Of a stretch of DNA of 64,000 nt, positions 32,104 to 42,532 are shown one piece after another; positions within the stretch are counted from its first letter, which is position 1; every line of letters begins with the position of its first letter. The notes beneath the pieces are model-generated. The model saw only the letters and a program-made list of their open reading frames with translations. It ran no database searches and was not told the origin of the DNA. The DNA comes from Corallochytrium limacisporum. Lineage: Eukaryota; Opisthokonta. The DNA lies in the NCBI GenBank assembly GCA_002811645.1, contig PDIP01000051.1, positions 83,579 to 147,578 of the forward strand. Direction: 5' to 3'. A program made the position numbers and the translations under genes.

Positions 32104-32652
32104 ATGGCGGTAAAGAGGAAGCGTCAAGATGACCAACATGGAGAAAGCGATGGAGCTGAGGTTCCGACTAGAAATTCTCTTCCTGAAGGAGCTGGTCCAG
32201 GCAGCTGTAGCCACGGAGTTGACGTTTCTGATCCCAATGGCTCAAAGACCGCCCTGATGTTCAGCGTCAAGGAAGCTGCCCGTCGCGTTCGTGGGGAAGA
32301 TGCTGCGGAAGTTCTTTCGACCACGAACGCCACAGTTGACTCTGAGCATGACCTTGTTGTGGCAGAAGAAATGCTGACAATGCCTGATGGTCGCCATGAG
32401 CTTGTGCTCTCGCTGACCTCACCAAAAATCGCTATGACAGACGCAACACCGCAAATTCCCAGTGGAGGAGATCGGCGCTCTCACTCGAGTACAGACTACG
32501 CTAGGAGCTTCTCTCGCGAAGAACGACGAAACTCTGGGACGAACAAGGGCATAGAGAACCATACGGATTTGTCAGACACAGATCCTTTGTCTACTCGTGC
32601 AATTGATGGACAATCGCAAGAAGCGACCGACTCTGAGGAAGCAAAAGACTGA
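32104..32652 (+). CDS. hypothetical disordered protein
   Basis: A 182-residue frame with an ATG start (A at -3) and no recognised domain. The composition is Ser, Asp, Glu, Thr and Arg-rich. It starts with a basic KRKRQ motif that could be a nuclear signal. A short central part (MFSVKEAARRVRGEDAAEVL) could form helices and a following piece (MLTMPDGRHELVLSLTS) strands. It sits where a plus-strand gene is expected opposite the BAR-SH3 gene. It could be a small nuclear regulatory protein or a chance frame. Confidence 0.4.
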   Translation: MAVKRKRQDDQHGESDGAEVPTRNSLPEGAGPGSCSHGVDVSDPNGSKTALMFSVKEAARRVRGEDAAEVLSTTNATVDSEHDLVVAEEMLTMPDGRHELVLSLTSPKIAMTDATPQIPSGGDRRSHSSTDYARSFSREERRNSGTNKGIENHTDLSDTDPLSTRAIDGQSQEATDSEEAKD

Positions 32653-32972
32653 ATCATTGAAGCACCCACATCAACACTATGAAGAAAGCTTATGTACCCA
32701 TAGACTCACCATACACGCACTAGTTGAAGAGTAGATTACTAGTACACAGAGAATAGCGGCTGCTTGAGGTCTTTCGTGAAAGATGCCTTGGATGGAATCA
32801 ACCCGTGAAAAGGTGGGGTCCCCCTTAAGCGTGGAAGACCGGGTCAATATCTTGGGGAGGGGGCCGACTGCCACAAAGGCAAGGGCAAGGCTGTGGACCA
32901 TGTGCCAAAGTACAAGAAGGAAAGAATCCGAAGATTATACCCACTGTTACCTAGGTGGAATCATTGACAGCA
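32653..32972. other. spacer between two small plus-strand genes
   Basis: About 320 bases with no supported gene. Confidence 0.4.
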
Positions 32973-33446
32973 ATGACGGGAAAATCCCCTCTCAGGCAGA
33001 GGTTACAAGAGCTACGAAGAAAACGTGCACGGATACGCGCCAGTAACGCGTCTGAATCGAAGAGGAAAGTTGAAGACGTCCTACTCTCCAAAGAGCAGGC
33101 TGCTCAAGTAAGAAAACAACTGAGGGATGAACACCGACGCAATGGTGCAGACTCTATAGTAAATCTATCCTATACGATAGAGGAAGACCAAAAATGGCAT
33201 AGACGGGGCAATAACGATACGAGGATCCTCTACGTAGCCAGCAAGGCCAATACTGACCGAAACTATGCTGAGAAAAGCATAGCCGTAAGCGGTCGTGTCC
33301 TTTACTTGAATGATCTGTCCGACGAATGTCTGCAAGAAACCTTGCACACTGGAGCAAAAGCAGAGCCCGCAGGTAAACGGAAACTGGCTGAAGCAGTGCA
33401 GCGAGGGGATCTCAAGAGAGTTGACAAGAAACGCGGTGTGAGTTGA
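32973..33446 (+). CDS. hypothetical basic coiled-coil protein (weak SYF2-like pattern)
   Basis: A 157-residue protein starting at the ATG at 32973 (G at -3). Residues 5-60 are a highly charged helix (LRQRLQELRRKRARI, then KEQAAQVRKQLRDEHRR). A middle segment reads YTIEEDQKWHRRGNND. The helix plus EISAEDAERW-like spacing recalls the splicing factor SYF2, but the conserved tail of SYF2 is not clear, so I do not assign it. An AATAAA follows 115 bases after the stop, and the end lies 166 bases from the convergent tomosyn gene; both favour a real gene. Confidence 0.5.
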   Translation: MTGKSPLRQRLQELRRKRARIRASNASESKRKVEDVLLSKEQAAQVRKQLRDEHRRNGADSIVNLSYTIEEDQKWHRRGNNDTRILYVASKANTDRNYAEKSIAVSGRVLYLNDLSDECLQETLHTGAKAEPAGKRKLAEAVQRGDLKRVDKKRGVS

Positions 33447-33561
33447 AGGCATCCGCGGACTAGATCAGGAATATTATGCAAAATTTAAGTGAAAACTCCG
33501 AGAGTACACAAGGAGAAGTGTCCGTCTGTGTGAGATCATTTCCCTTTCGTAAGTTTTCAAC

Positions 33562-33567
33562 AATAAA
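33562..33567 (+). terminator. putative polyadenylation signal AATAAA
   Basis: The hexamer lies just downstream of the small basic coiled-coil gene and before the convergent tomosyn stop codon. Confidence 0.4.
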
Positions 33568-33612
33568 GAAAACTAGCTAGTTTTATACTAGAACCATGGA
33601 CGATCATACATA

Positions 33613-36600
33613 TCAAATCTGCCACCACTTCTTAGCGGCTTGCTTCTCATTGTAGGCGCGAACGGTAGCTTCCAGACTCTGTGCATTGTCGGCCATGCGG
33701 TCCGTCTCGTCTGTGAGTTTGCTCAGCTTCTCACCACGCTCCTGGGCAGCGTTCAGCATGTGGCCGTAGGGATTGTTTGGGTCGGCGGCGCTCTTTCCGC
33801 CGGCTTGAGCTTGGATCTGAGCCAGGCGTGCAGCCTCTTGTTGCTCCTTGGCCTTGGCCCTCTGCTCGCGAGATTGTTGCAAGCGTTCCGGTACAGCTGC
33901 GGCGTTGCCTCCCTTGAAGACAGTGGAGTAGTCCAGGGACGGGGCAGCACCAGTCTTCTTCATGATGGTGTTGCCAATGTTGGCAAGAGCCCCCATTGCA
34001 CTCTTACCGGGTTGTTGTTGCCTCAGTTCGTCTTCCACTGCCCTCAGATTTGTGTACAGAGAGCCGTGCTGGCGCTGAATGTGTGTTTTGTCCACCGAAT
34101 AGGTGGCAAAATACCGAGCCATACGATTCTTTGTGATGGTCCAGAGAGTGCCGTCCTGCAGCATACCCACGAGACGATCTTTCTCGTAGTCCGGAACATT
34201 CACAGTGGCCAGCTTTTTGAGGCCTGGAATTGCGTAACCATCACACTGTCCCTTGTTGATCGCAGACACCGTCCAGATAATACCACAGTTCTTCATAGTC
34301 TGGGACACGAAGCGCCGACGATCATCAGAAGTGAAACTGACCCCAGCGACTTGGACGCCCTTATGAGTATGGTAGGTCCGAAGACCGTCGGCATGGCACA
34401 CTGTCAAGTAGTACTCGACACCGGCATCTTGTACAGTTATGGGAGTGGTACCCTCTTCCGTGTCCATCACTGGCACTGGTGTAATACCAGTCTGTGTGCA
34501 CATTTGTCCATTTGGAAGCGAAATGTATGCGTCTAGGACAGACTGGTCCATGCGGTCATTACAGCGGAAGTGTGTGTAAATGTCAGTAACCAAGCGGGCA
34601 TCTGCACCAATCTTAAATCCTACAAGGTGACCCTCCGCTGTGCCAATGAGGAGGAGGTCTGAGGGAATCCCATCGGGCACAGCGGCATTGTCCGGATGCT
34701 GGACAAACTTAATCATGGTGATACGGTCTGAAATAGGTTCCGAGAACTGCACATTTTCCAGTACAGCGGCACGAATCAGGTCACGCAGAGTACCTCCATG
34801 GAGCAGAGTGCCTGTCGGACAATGCACGATGGTGAGCATATTCCGGCTACTGTAGCAGATCATGCGCGTTGTGTGTCCAACCGAACCTACATGGGTCTCA
34901 CCGTGGAGCTCGTCAGTCCTGAAGTGGGTCGGCATAATGAAACCCCGCAAACGAAGCTTTCCAACTTCTTTACCCATGCCCAATATTGTTTCTGATTGCT
35001 TCGGGCTATTGTCCACCTCTGACGGTCTCGTGGCTGGTTCAGACGCTTCCGGGGTGACTCCCTTCGTTACTTTCACAGATGTCTGCCCGCGTGGTGTCAT
35101 ATTCTCGAAAAGGTATCCCGCTGCTTCATTCACATCACCGTCAAATTTGTTCAAGGTGCGTACCACGTCGGGCTGGGCGAATCCATAGCCGATGAGCTGC
35201 TGTAGCTTTTCTGGGTCATGGTCCGTCTCAACCTCAGACTCCACTGGCTCCTTGCTTGAATATTCTTCGCTGTCATTAGCCGGAATTTCAGCGGAGGCTT
35301 CAACAGGAGCTTCAGCAGGAGCTTCAGCAGGAGTGTCAGCAGGAGTATCAGCAGGAGTATCAGCAGGAGTATCAGCAGGAGTGTCAGCAGGAGTATCAGC
35401 AGGAGTTCCAGACGGTGTGGCAGGATCCGATTGATAGTCAGAAACGGTGTCACGTGTAAGCTGCCCCTCCTTCGAATTGCGCTTTTCCGGTTCCTCGCTC
35501 TTGGAGCGGCCACCGAAGATCTTCTTGATACCCTTCACCTTCATCTTCCGCCCTGGACTCTTACCGCGCTTGCTGCTTCCTTCACCACCGGCGGTGCTGT
35601 CAGCAGTCTCCCTGAGACTCAGAGCATCAGCGATCTTGCCCCCAAATTCCTCCATTTTCTGTCCTGCTTCGTCAAACTTCTCTTTGATGGAGTCTGTCAC
35701 TGGTGATTCCGGTGGGAAGGCATATTCATTGATGCGGTTTGGATCGCTGCGGGCGAGAACAAAAAAGCAGCGTGTACCAGTCTGAGGAGATGGTTTTGCA
35801 TCCTCTGGTTGAATCTTCATTATTGTTGCGCAGCCACCACGATTAACCAGGATTATGATACCTTCATGCGCAATGTAATCAGCAATAGCGACCCCTCCTG
35901 ATTCTGCACCCTCGGCGATCCTCGTCTTGAGACCATGATTAGGCAAACTGCTCTCTATCACGAAGTCCGCCAACATGCGCTGATTAACGTGCAAAAGGCA
36001 CAGTAATCTTCCACCGGAAGAAAAATTCAGGGACACTCGCCCTGCAGCATCCCCAACCAGCAAGAGATGACCTTTGGGAATGGGCGGTGAGTTTTCTGTG
36101 AATCCATACGAAGAGCCTCCCGTGATCGGCCACTGGTCTCCACCTACAAAGCCATTGTACGGTAGCACACTGCGACCGCCAGCGCGCAGCAATCGCAAGG
36201 TCTGATTAGAGACTACATCCACAGACTTTGCATAAGCAATGGCGACGGAAGGAACCGCACCAAGAGAATACGGCCAGGGACACTGCTGCCATCGCGTTTC
36301 ATCTGCAAGGAATACGCGCAAGTGCTCACTCAATACCCATAGAGAGAGCTTTTCTTGAACCTGGGCAACCCAAATACTCTTTGGTGCCTTAGGAAGATAT
36401 ACAGCCTTTTCACGACCATTGTTGAGAATGACGGTGAGCTTGTACTGTCCTTCTGGCGTATCCGGGTGCTCGCCGCCCACCACGGCAATCATCTTGCTAG
36501 TTGAAGTGTACCGAGAGGCAATGAAACTGACTTTACGGGCATCAAGCCAAGCCGCAAGGTCAGTTCCACTGCCAGTGGTTGAAAGACCAATGGGTGCGTG

Positions 36601-37455
36601 TGAGTGGGTCTGGGTGGCGAGATTCCATGTGAACAAATCCCCACTACTGTACCCCGCATACACATCTGTTGCATTGGCATTCCAGTCCACGCACAAACAC
36701 ACAGTGTCATGCGGATGAATGAAAAAGTGCACTGCTTTGCGAATTTTCAGATCCCAGATCGTCAGCAGTCCCTTTTCAAAGCCAACCGCGAGCGCATTCG
36801 GCAGCTTTCTTTCGTTTACAGCCATGCAAGTCACTGGCCCAGGGTTCATCTTGCTCAGACCCATGGACGGCACCATATCGTTCCAATTAATTTCGTAGCC
36901 ACTCACTATTACCATCATAGCCTTCATGCTAGAACCACCTTCTGTTTCAACCTTGGCCACACGCACATTGCCCCTGTTTGTGCCAATCAGGATAAATTTG
37001 CCCCTATCTAGGGCCAAGATCGCAGTAATGCTGCCCCGACTGTCAACTCCTTGTGTCAGAGACTGTACTAATGTGCCCTGTTGAACTGGTGCATTGGGAT
37101 TGGTGAGTGAGTCGGACGGTCGACAACTGACCAAGTGCAGTGTATTGTTTGTTTGTACGGCACAGAACAACCCGGTCCCTTCCACGGCCACCAAATATTT
37201 AACACCGAACAAACCATCGCCTGGCAGTTGCACCTGGCGCGGAGATGGCCCTGAAGGTGCCCCGTACATCGTCACCACACCATTTTTATCGCCCACGGCT
37301 AGGATTCCCTGCTCGCCGTCGATAGCAAAGCACTCTACTGTTCCCGAGGTGCCCTTGATAGCGACTTGTGTTGTTTGGAATTCCATGAGGGAGGCCTGGG
37401 CCTCGATCATTGTAGGGGCCGGAGCCTGCAGCCCCGAAGTAAACTTGCCTAGCAT
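33613..37455 (-). CDS. tomosyn/Lgl-family SNARE regulator with an inserted UBA domain
   Basis: A 1280-residue protein of the tomosyn (STXBP5)/Sro7 family. Residues 30-570 and 830-1180 form the two seven-bladed beta-propellers; WD-like strands are visible (ILAVGDKNGVVTMYG, ALAVGFEKGLLTIWDLK). The C-terminus carries an R-SNARE-like helix starting RGEKLSKLTDETDRM and ends AAKKWWQI, equivalent to the KKWYQF end of tomosyn. Tomosyn binds t-SNAREs and restrains vesicle fusion. Between the propellers is a disordered basic/acidic loop with eight or so Thr-Pro-Ala-Asp repeats (684-710) and then a UBA-type ubiquitin-binding domain at about 748-788 (LIGYGFAQPDVVRTLNK, then EAAGYLFENM). I know of no UBA in characterised tomosyns. 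ATG at 37455 has G at -3. Confidence 0.9.
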   Translation of the reverse strand: MLGKFTSGLQAPAPTMIEAQASLMEFQTTQVAIKGTSGTVECFAIDGEQGILAVGDKNGVVTMYGAPSGPSPRQVQLPGDGLFGVKYLVAVEGTGLFCAVQTNNTLHLVSCRPSDSLTNPNAPVQQGTLVQSLTQGVDSRGSITAILALDRGKFILIGTNRGNVRVAKVETEGGSSMKAMMVIVSGYEINWNDMVPSMGLSKMNPGPVTCMAVNERKLPNALAVGFEKGLLTIWDLKIRKAVHFFIHPHDTVCLCVDWNANATDVYAGYSSGDLFTWNLATQTHSHAPIGLSTTGSGTDLAAWLDARKVSFIASRYTSTSKMIAVVGGEHPDTPEGQYKLTVILNNGREKAVYLPKAPKSIWVAQVQEKLSLWVLSEHLRVFLADETRWQQCPWPYSLGAVPSVAIAYAKSVDVVSNQTLRLLRAGGRSVLPYNGFVGGDQWPITGGSSYGFTENSPPIPKGHLLLVGDAAGRVSLNFSSGGRLLCLLHVNQRMLADFVIESSLPNHGLKTRIAEGAESGGVAIADYIAHEGIIILVNRGGCATIMKIQPEDAKPSPQTGTRCFFVLARSDPNRINEYAFPPESPVTDSIKEKFDEAGQKMEEFGGKIADALSLRETADSTAGGEGSSKRGKSPGRKMKVKGIKKIFGGRSKSEEPEKRNSKEGQLTRDTVSDYQSDPATPSGTPADTPADTPADTPADTPADTPADTPAEAPAEAPVEASAEIPANDSEEYSSKEPVESEVETDHDPEKLQQLIGYGFAQPDVVRTLNKFDGDVNEAAGYLFENMTPRGQTSVKVTKGVTPEASEPATRPSEVDNSPKQSETILGMGKEVGKLRLRGFIMPTHFRTDELHGETHVGSVGHTTRMICYSSRNMLTIVHCPTGTLLHGGTLRDLIRAAVLENVQFSEPISDRITMIKFVQHPDNAAVPDGIPSDLLLIGTAEGHLVGFKIGADARLVTDIYTHFRCNDRMDQSVLDAYISLPNGQMCTQTGITPVPVMDTEEGTTPITVQDAGVEYYLTVCHADGLRTYHTHKGVQVAGVSFTSDDRRRFVSQTMKNCGIIWTVSAINKGQCDGYAIPGLKKLATVNVPDYEKDRLVGMLQDGTLWTITKNRMARYFATYSVDKTHIQRQHGSLYTNLRAVEDELRQQQPGKSAMGALANIGNTIMKKTGAAPSLDYSTVFKGGNAAAVPERLQQSREQRAKAKEQQEAARLAQIQAQAGGKSAADPNNPYGHMLNAAQERGEKLSKLTDETDRMADNAQSLEATVRAYNEKQAAKKWWQI
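35092..35214 (-). other. UBA-domain coding segment inside tomosyn
   Basis: About 41 codons with the UBA pattern: hydrophobic helix 1, the GF/GY loop (IGYGFA), helix 2 (VVRTLNKFDGDVN) and helix 3 (EAAGYLFEN). The frame is continuous with both flanks. Confidence 0.75.
35292..35407 (-). repeat. 12-base tandem repeat coding Thr-Pro-Ala-Asp and related units
   Basis: Units of GTATCAGCAGGA (plus-strand reading), with more diverged copies at the 35292 side that give Ala-Glu-Ala-Pro. It is in frame within tomosyn. Confidence 0.85.
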
Positions 37456-38991
37456 GGCTAAGTCACCAAGCTGAAAGCAAGATGCAGCTGCTCTGTCCGC
37501 TACCTGTTCCGTATGTAGGGATTTATTTGTCCTAGATCTCAGATCGTATGGGCAAGTACGGGCCGCAATTCCAAAAACCCCATACTCATCTCAAAATTAG
37601 CCTAAGGCCAAGTCGACCTTCTTTGCTAGAACCATACTCATCCTTCTAGTACCACTATGGCGTGGCAACCCGACAAACCCCTAAGGTCCCCCTAAAAGAA
37701 TGAGTCCCCTGAATTTGGCAACCCTCCCTACGCCCTGCATGCATACTGGGACACTGCCGAACCGAAAACATATCATCGCGGGTGGGTAGCAACTACGTCC
37801 TCTGTCCAGCGGGTTTCCCGGAAGGGAACTATTGGCAGCAAGACCTGGCGCTGTTTCAAAAGCAATCTCATAGTGTTTCACAGGCCTCTGAATCCCGAAT
37901 GTGATTTTCCCTCTCAATTCCCTAGAGATCCTGGTTTGGGTACGCTACTAATGGGAAAACATGAGCAAACTTCAATGGAATCTTATCTGCACCGTGAGGG
38001 GTCGGGGAAACCCGCCAACGGATCAAAACGGTACGCCTAAACAAATTTCAGTCGCGCACAAAGTATATGATATCCCTTCTAGCATTCTAGATATATGAAA
38101 TTATACTTACCATATACAGGCTTGAAAAGCATGGCATTGTGTAATGCATGTCCTGTATGTAACATATAGTGTGTGTCAAAGGTGTTGAGTAAATACAGAG
38201 CAGTACTATGAAATCGCATTGAATCGAGGTTGGGTAAGCATGCTATTCAATTCAATTGTTTTATTACTACATAATTGAATTTTAATCTCTTGAAAACTGG
38301 ATGGGCACTAGGGATTGACATAATCGCTGTAGTATGATTTGATCCAGTATTTCGCGATTTGTAAAGTAAACACCTGAACACAATACAGTGATGCATACAC
38401 GGTTGAAAATGATGGGCTATCGGTGTATGGTGTCTTTCATGTGATTTAGTGACCCGAGAAAATCACTCTGACAGTATCAAGCAAATTTTGGTTTCTGCGT
38501 TATGTTCGTCGGTCGTCCTTACGTTGGAAATTGGGAATATTCGAAGAGGTCTTTGTTGGATGACCGTTATAGTGTACGTATATGCGCAAGTGTATTGGAT
38601 TTTACTGCTGCAGGGTAAAACAGTTACCTCCCTCCATTGGCCGCTCTTGATCCTGATCCCTTCATTTATGAAGTGGACTTCCTACTACCAAGACCGACTA
38701 GTGTGTGTACTTGAGTACTTTGAGTGGGTCGTACCCTCTCCAATGTTGCCGCTCGCACATACCAACGCGATTGGCAGGAGTTTGAAAAAAGACTCCCCTT
38801 CCAAGTAGTGAAGCACCGAGAGGAGAAAATAGAAAAGAAAAAGCCACTTCTCTGTGACTTTAGCGGTGGTTTAGAGTGTTGGAGGTACTTTCGAGATGGA
38901 ACTTCTGTAAACTTGTCCAGTTGCGTACTACACAAAGATCTGTCCGTGTGTGACGTCAAGATCATTTCCGTTCGACAGATCTTGATACAGT
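37456..38991. other. 1.5 kb divergent spacer between tomosyn and the MEAK7-like gene
   Basis: No gene recognised. AT-rich from about 38040 to 38450. Short frames at 38449-38808 and 38724-39029 match nothing. Confidence 0.5.
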
Positions 38992-40707
38992 ATGGGCAAC
39001 TCAAAAAGCAGCCAGAAGAAGGCTGCTAAGAAGCAGATGGCAGGATTCGTACCTGAGGCTAAGACAACAGTTCTTGTGCTCCGTGACAAACACAACCAGA
39101 TACCGAAATCCACTATTCTGCAGCACTTTCGATGCTGTAATAATACACATATAGGTATGGCTCTCTGGAATATGGTTGAGAAGGAGGTGAACGAGAATGT
39201 AGGAACAGCTAATGCTATGGTTGTGGCGCACGTACTCAGTCGTTTTCTGGAGGAGATGTCGGACGACCTTAAGTTGTTGCAGATGGTTTATGGGACACTC
39301 TTCATGGAGGATACCCAGGATGAAGGCAATATCAGTGTGGAACACGTTCGCAATAAACTAGATCCGGTGCTAAATGAGGCGTTCACATACGCCTTTGTGC
39401 AAGGTCAGATCAAAGCGCTGTCCGCAGGTACAGACGACGGCAATGATAGTGCGGCCGCACTGACGTCGCAGCAGCAACAGTCGGCAATCGGGGCTGGATC
39501 TGCTTTACTTGCGGCCCACAATGAATTAGACGCTATTCAAGCCACATACGCCTCCGGTGCTGAGGCAGAGGCCACAGTTTTGGCTGAAAAGGACACACAC
39601 GGTGTTTTCGTGGCCCTGAAAGAGACACTGGTTGATTCAATCGCGAAACACGGCTCTGCCAAGCAAGGATTGTTTCTCGCGGCTCTGCGAACCCATTGTC
39701 CGCGGTTATTGGACCCTTTGCGAGAATGGGTACAGTTCTGCGTGACTGTTAAAGTGAGGGCGACTGCGCATTTGATCCACCGCAGCAAGCGTAAAGCCGT
39801 GGGCGAGGCACCTCTGGGAGAGATTCCGGTTGTCTCAGAGGCGGAGGCGGCCAGGGCCAGGGCCCATGCAACGCAGGAAACGAACATGGCTGTAGTGCGA
39901 CAGCATTTGTTCCTTCCAGTCCTCCTGGAGGAAGAGGACGCGGGACGGCTTGACCATGATGCGGGATTTCTTATGGACAAACACATTGCCTTCATGTTAG
40001 CTACCATTCTACCTTCGGAGTATTTGGTACGCAACCTGCGCCAAATTAGATACAACGAAGCACATGTGCCCGAAGTTAGGGCCTGGGTCCCACTCTACAA
40101 TTCACGGTCCCAAGGACTGAGCATGAACCAGATTCGCAAGTATGTTTTTGGGTACAACGCACCAATGATTTGGCTGGTAGAATTCTCGGTGCCGGCCCTA
40201 GAAGCTGCCCAGGAACCGAAGCGGTACATTGGCGGCGTTTGTGTGCCAGAACAATTGCTAGAGTCAAAGGAGACCAACCAACTTAAGAACACAGAGCTGA
40301 CAGGTCTCTTCATTCTCTGTCCAAAGACCGACGTGACCATGATGACGGAGAAGCAACAGGCGCAGTTCTACTTCTGCAGCAGAAGCCATCGGTCCAAACA
40401 CGGTGTCGGCCTGGGGGATCAGCCCAACTTGGAGCAAATGCGCTTCTGGCTGGACGGTGATCTGCGTCATGGTCATATAACAACACATACCGGCACGTTC
40501 ATGATGGATTCCGTGTACTCTGTCGAAATCTGGGGTTGCGGTGATGAGGACACTCTGGCCTACCAGAAACGCATGCAGCGAAGGGACAAGGCATTGATCC
40601 AGAAACTCAAGGCAGGTCCGAGACCAGCCTGGCAGGATGATCCAGATAAGTTCCTCTTAGAATTAGCAGGGATTCGCACAGACCACAGTGAACGCGTTGA
40701 TGTGTAG
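38992..40707 (+). CDS. MEAK7/TLDC1-like protein with TLDc domain and N-myristoylation site
   Basis: A 571-residue protein. It starts MGNSKSSQKK, an N-myristoylation signal (Gly2, Ser at 6) followed by basic residues. Residues 40-140 are helical. A TLDc domain occupies the C-terminal half, with YVFGYNAPMIWLVEF, the tail motif GLGDQPNLEQMRFWLDGDL, HITTHTGTFMMDSVYSVEIWGCGDED and the final DPDKFLLELAGIRTDHSE. The last segment corresponds closely in order to human MEAK7 (GLGMGGQHNYFGLWVD, KMEVWAVGD, LLEISGHSRHSE). MEAK7 is a lysosome-associated activator of an alternative mTOR signalling route. No calcium ligand or EF hand was identified with confidence. Alternatives are other TLDc proteins (OXR1, TBC1D24), but the myristoyl start and the end motif favour MEAK7. 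Confidence 0.8.
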   Translation: MGNSKSSQKKAAKKQMAGFVPEAKTTVLVLRDKHNQIPKSTILQHFRCCNNTHIGMALWNMVEKEVNENVGTANAMVVAHVLSRFLEEMSDDLKLLQMVYGTLFMEDTQDEGNISVEHVRNKLDPVLNEAFTYAFVQGQIKALSAGTDDGNDSAAALTSQQQQSAIGAGSALLAAHNELDAIQATYASGAEAEATVLAEKDTHGVFVALKETLVDSIAKHGSAKQGLFLAALRTHCPRLLDPLREWVQFCVTVKVRATAHLIHRSKRKAVGEAPLGEIPVVSEAEAARARAHATQETNMAVVRQHLFLPVLLEEEDAGRLDHDAGFLMDKHIAFMLATILPSEYLVRNLRQIRYNEAHVPEVRAWVPLYNSRSQGLSMNQIRKYVFGYNAPMIWLVEFSVPALEAAQEPKRYIGGVCVPEQLLESKETNQLKNTELTGLFILCPKTDVTMMTEKQQAQFYFCSRSHRSKHGVGLGDQPNLEQMRFWLDGDLRHGHITTHTGTFMMDSVYSVEIWGCGDEDTLAYQKRMQRRDKALIQKLKAGPRPAWQDDPDKFLLELAGIRTDHSERVDV

Positions 40708-42532
40708 CTTGAAAGTTCAACCGAAAGTGCCCCATCGCTGGTGACCCCAGCACAGACTGCTCCCCACCTCCGCTGGGATTGGCGGCATTGGTAGTTGATA
40801 AAGAGCATACGAATACACTGGTCAAGGACTCTTAGACAGATTAGCAAACTTCATATATTCAGTATGTATTTCCACATTGAATTTATCGCTATTGGTGGGC
40901 CCGACCGCAACTAATTGACATGTGGGTGCATACAGGGAAAAACGCTTGTGACAGCGGGTAGACTGGGGAAAATGATTCCAACCAATCACTTGGCGGGAAA
41001 TCTGCGAAGACCAGGAATGAGGAACAACCTCTAGAGAAGAGTGTGACAGGCTGGCTACCAGTTTGCAGAGATTTGTTCCACTATTGTCATCATCACCGGA
41101 AGTGTAAAAGCAACAGATGGACCATTTGATGCTCTACGATTACTGAGTTCTTCATAGACATCTATCCCATAAGCGTTTCAAGTGATGATAAAACTGAATA
41201 CAGGACAGTGTTGCATCGGCATACCCTGCGAGTCTATGGTTTGAATGTTTCAAGAGGGTATTAGACAGTGATGACATGTCTACATGTAGAAGCGTGTTAC
41301 CGGGGTTCTCCCTGCTTGGATCTGATGATGCTCAGTGACCATCAGAGCCAAACACATACCCATCTAGCCCTGTGTTGTCTCCGGCGGGCCGTGGTGTAAC
41401 AAGTGTAGAAGCGGCCTGCGTGTGAGGGGGTTGCCAAATTCAGCCAATCAGCACCCGATATTCCCCAATCGGAAAAGGCGGGGTGGAGGGGGGCTTACTG
41501 TTGGCTGGTGAACACTCGCTGTGAAACGAGACAGTTGAGCCGAGAGAGGTTGAAGGAAGGGAACGGACGGCCCTTGCCCCAGGGAAACGGAAGAAAAATT
41601 TAGTATCTTCTTATTTGGCATGGGTACGCAGACTCTGAAGTTCTGGCTGCTCCGGGGCTTCTCATAGTGAATACTTCGAGGTTTTGTTCGCACTGTTCCA
41701 AGGGAGCGCGTCCGGACTATCTTGTCGACAAGGGCAACAGCGGGGAAGAGTGTGTGCCGCTCCCCCGGTTCGGTGAAGACTCGAACTGGTGGGGTTCGCA
41801 ACAACCACACCCCTCTTCTTGACTCTGGGATTTGGTTGTATACCTTTTGCCTTACTGAATATATGACCGTTATGGTGACCACGGTTGATGGGCCGAATGA
41901 TGTGTTCGACCGGGATCCCCGGCGGCGAACGAAACACGCTCCTCTTCGACCACTGCGTTGTGCGCACTCAAAGGCATTGCACGCAGGTGTGTATAGTAAG
42001 AGTATAACATTTTGCACTAAAGCGTTGAACAGAGGGGGAGGACAGGGAGTGAAAGGGAAAGGGCACCCTGGATTTCAAACTGAGTACCAAAGTCCTTCGG
42101 CAGGCATGGATGAATGTGCAAAAAATTACGGTTTATCAGCTCCTTTTTCCCATTGCTGTTTACTCGGTGCTGCCCTTGTTTCTCGCACCTTTCTATTGTC
42201 AATTGTGGTGTCCCTGCAACCGTGCCAGTGAGTGCGGGGCGGACAGTGCCTGAATTCTTCCATATTCTGGTGTCCTTTGCCAACTAATCAGCTATATGAA
42301 AGATCGCAACAGCCGCAACGTGGAGAAATTCGTTAAATTTCCATTCTGTGATTATGTGTGTGTGTGCCTTTCCGTTGCGAAAGTGCCTTTCCGTTTGTAT
42401 ATTCACCGTGAACGTGCGAGTGTGAGAGTATTGTCCAGAGAAAAAGCGGTAGCGGGACTGCCCTTTTGACAACTACACACAGACTTTAAATACTTTACTA
42501 TAGGCGGGTTTTAAAGAAGCAAACTATCAATC
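40708..42532. other. 1.8 kb spacer upstream of the actin-binding coiled-coil gene
   Basis: No gene recognised. Several short frames on both strands (for example 41722-42231) lack similarity to anything known. Confidence 0.5.
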
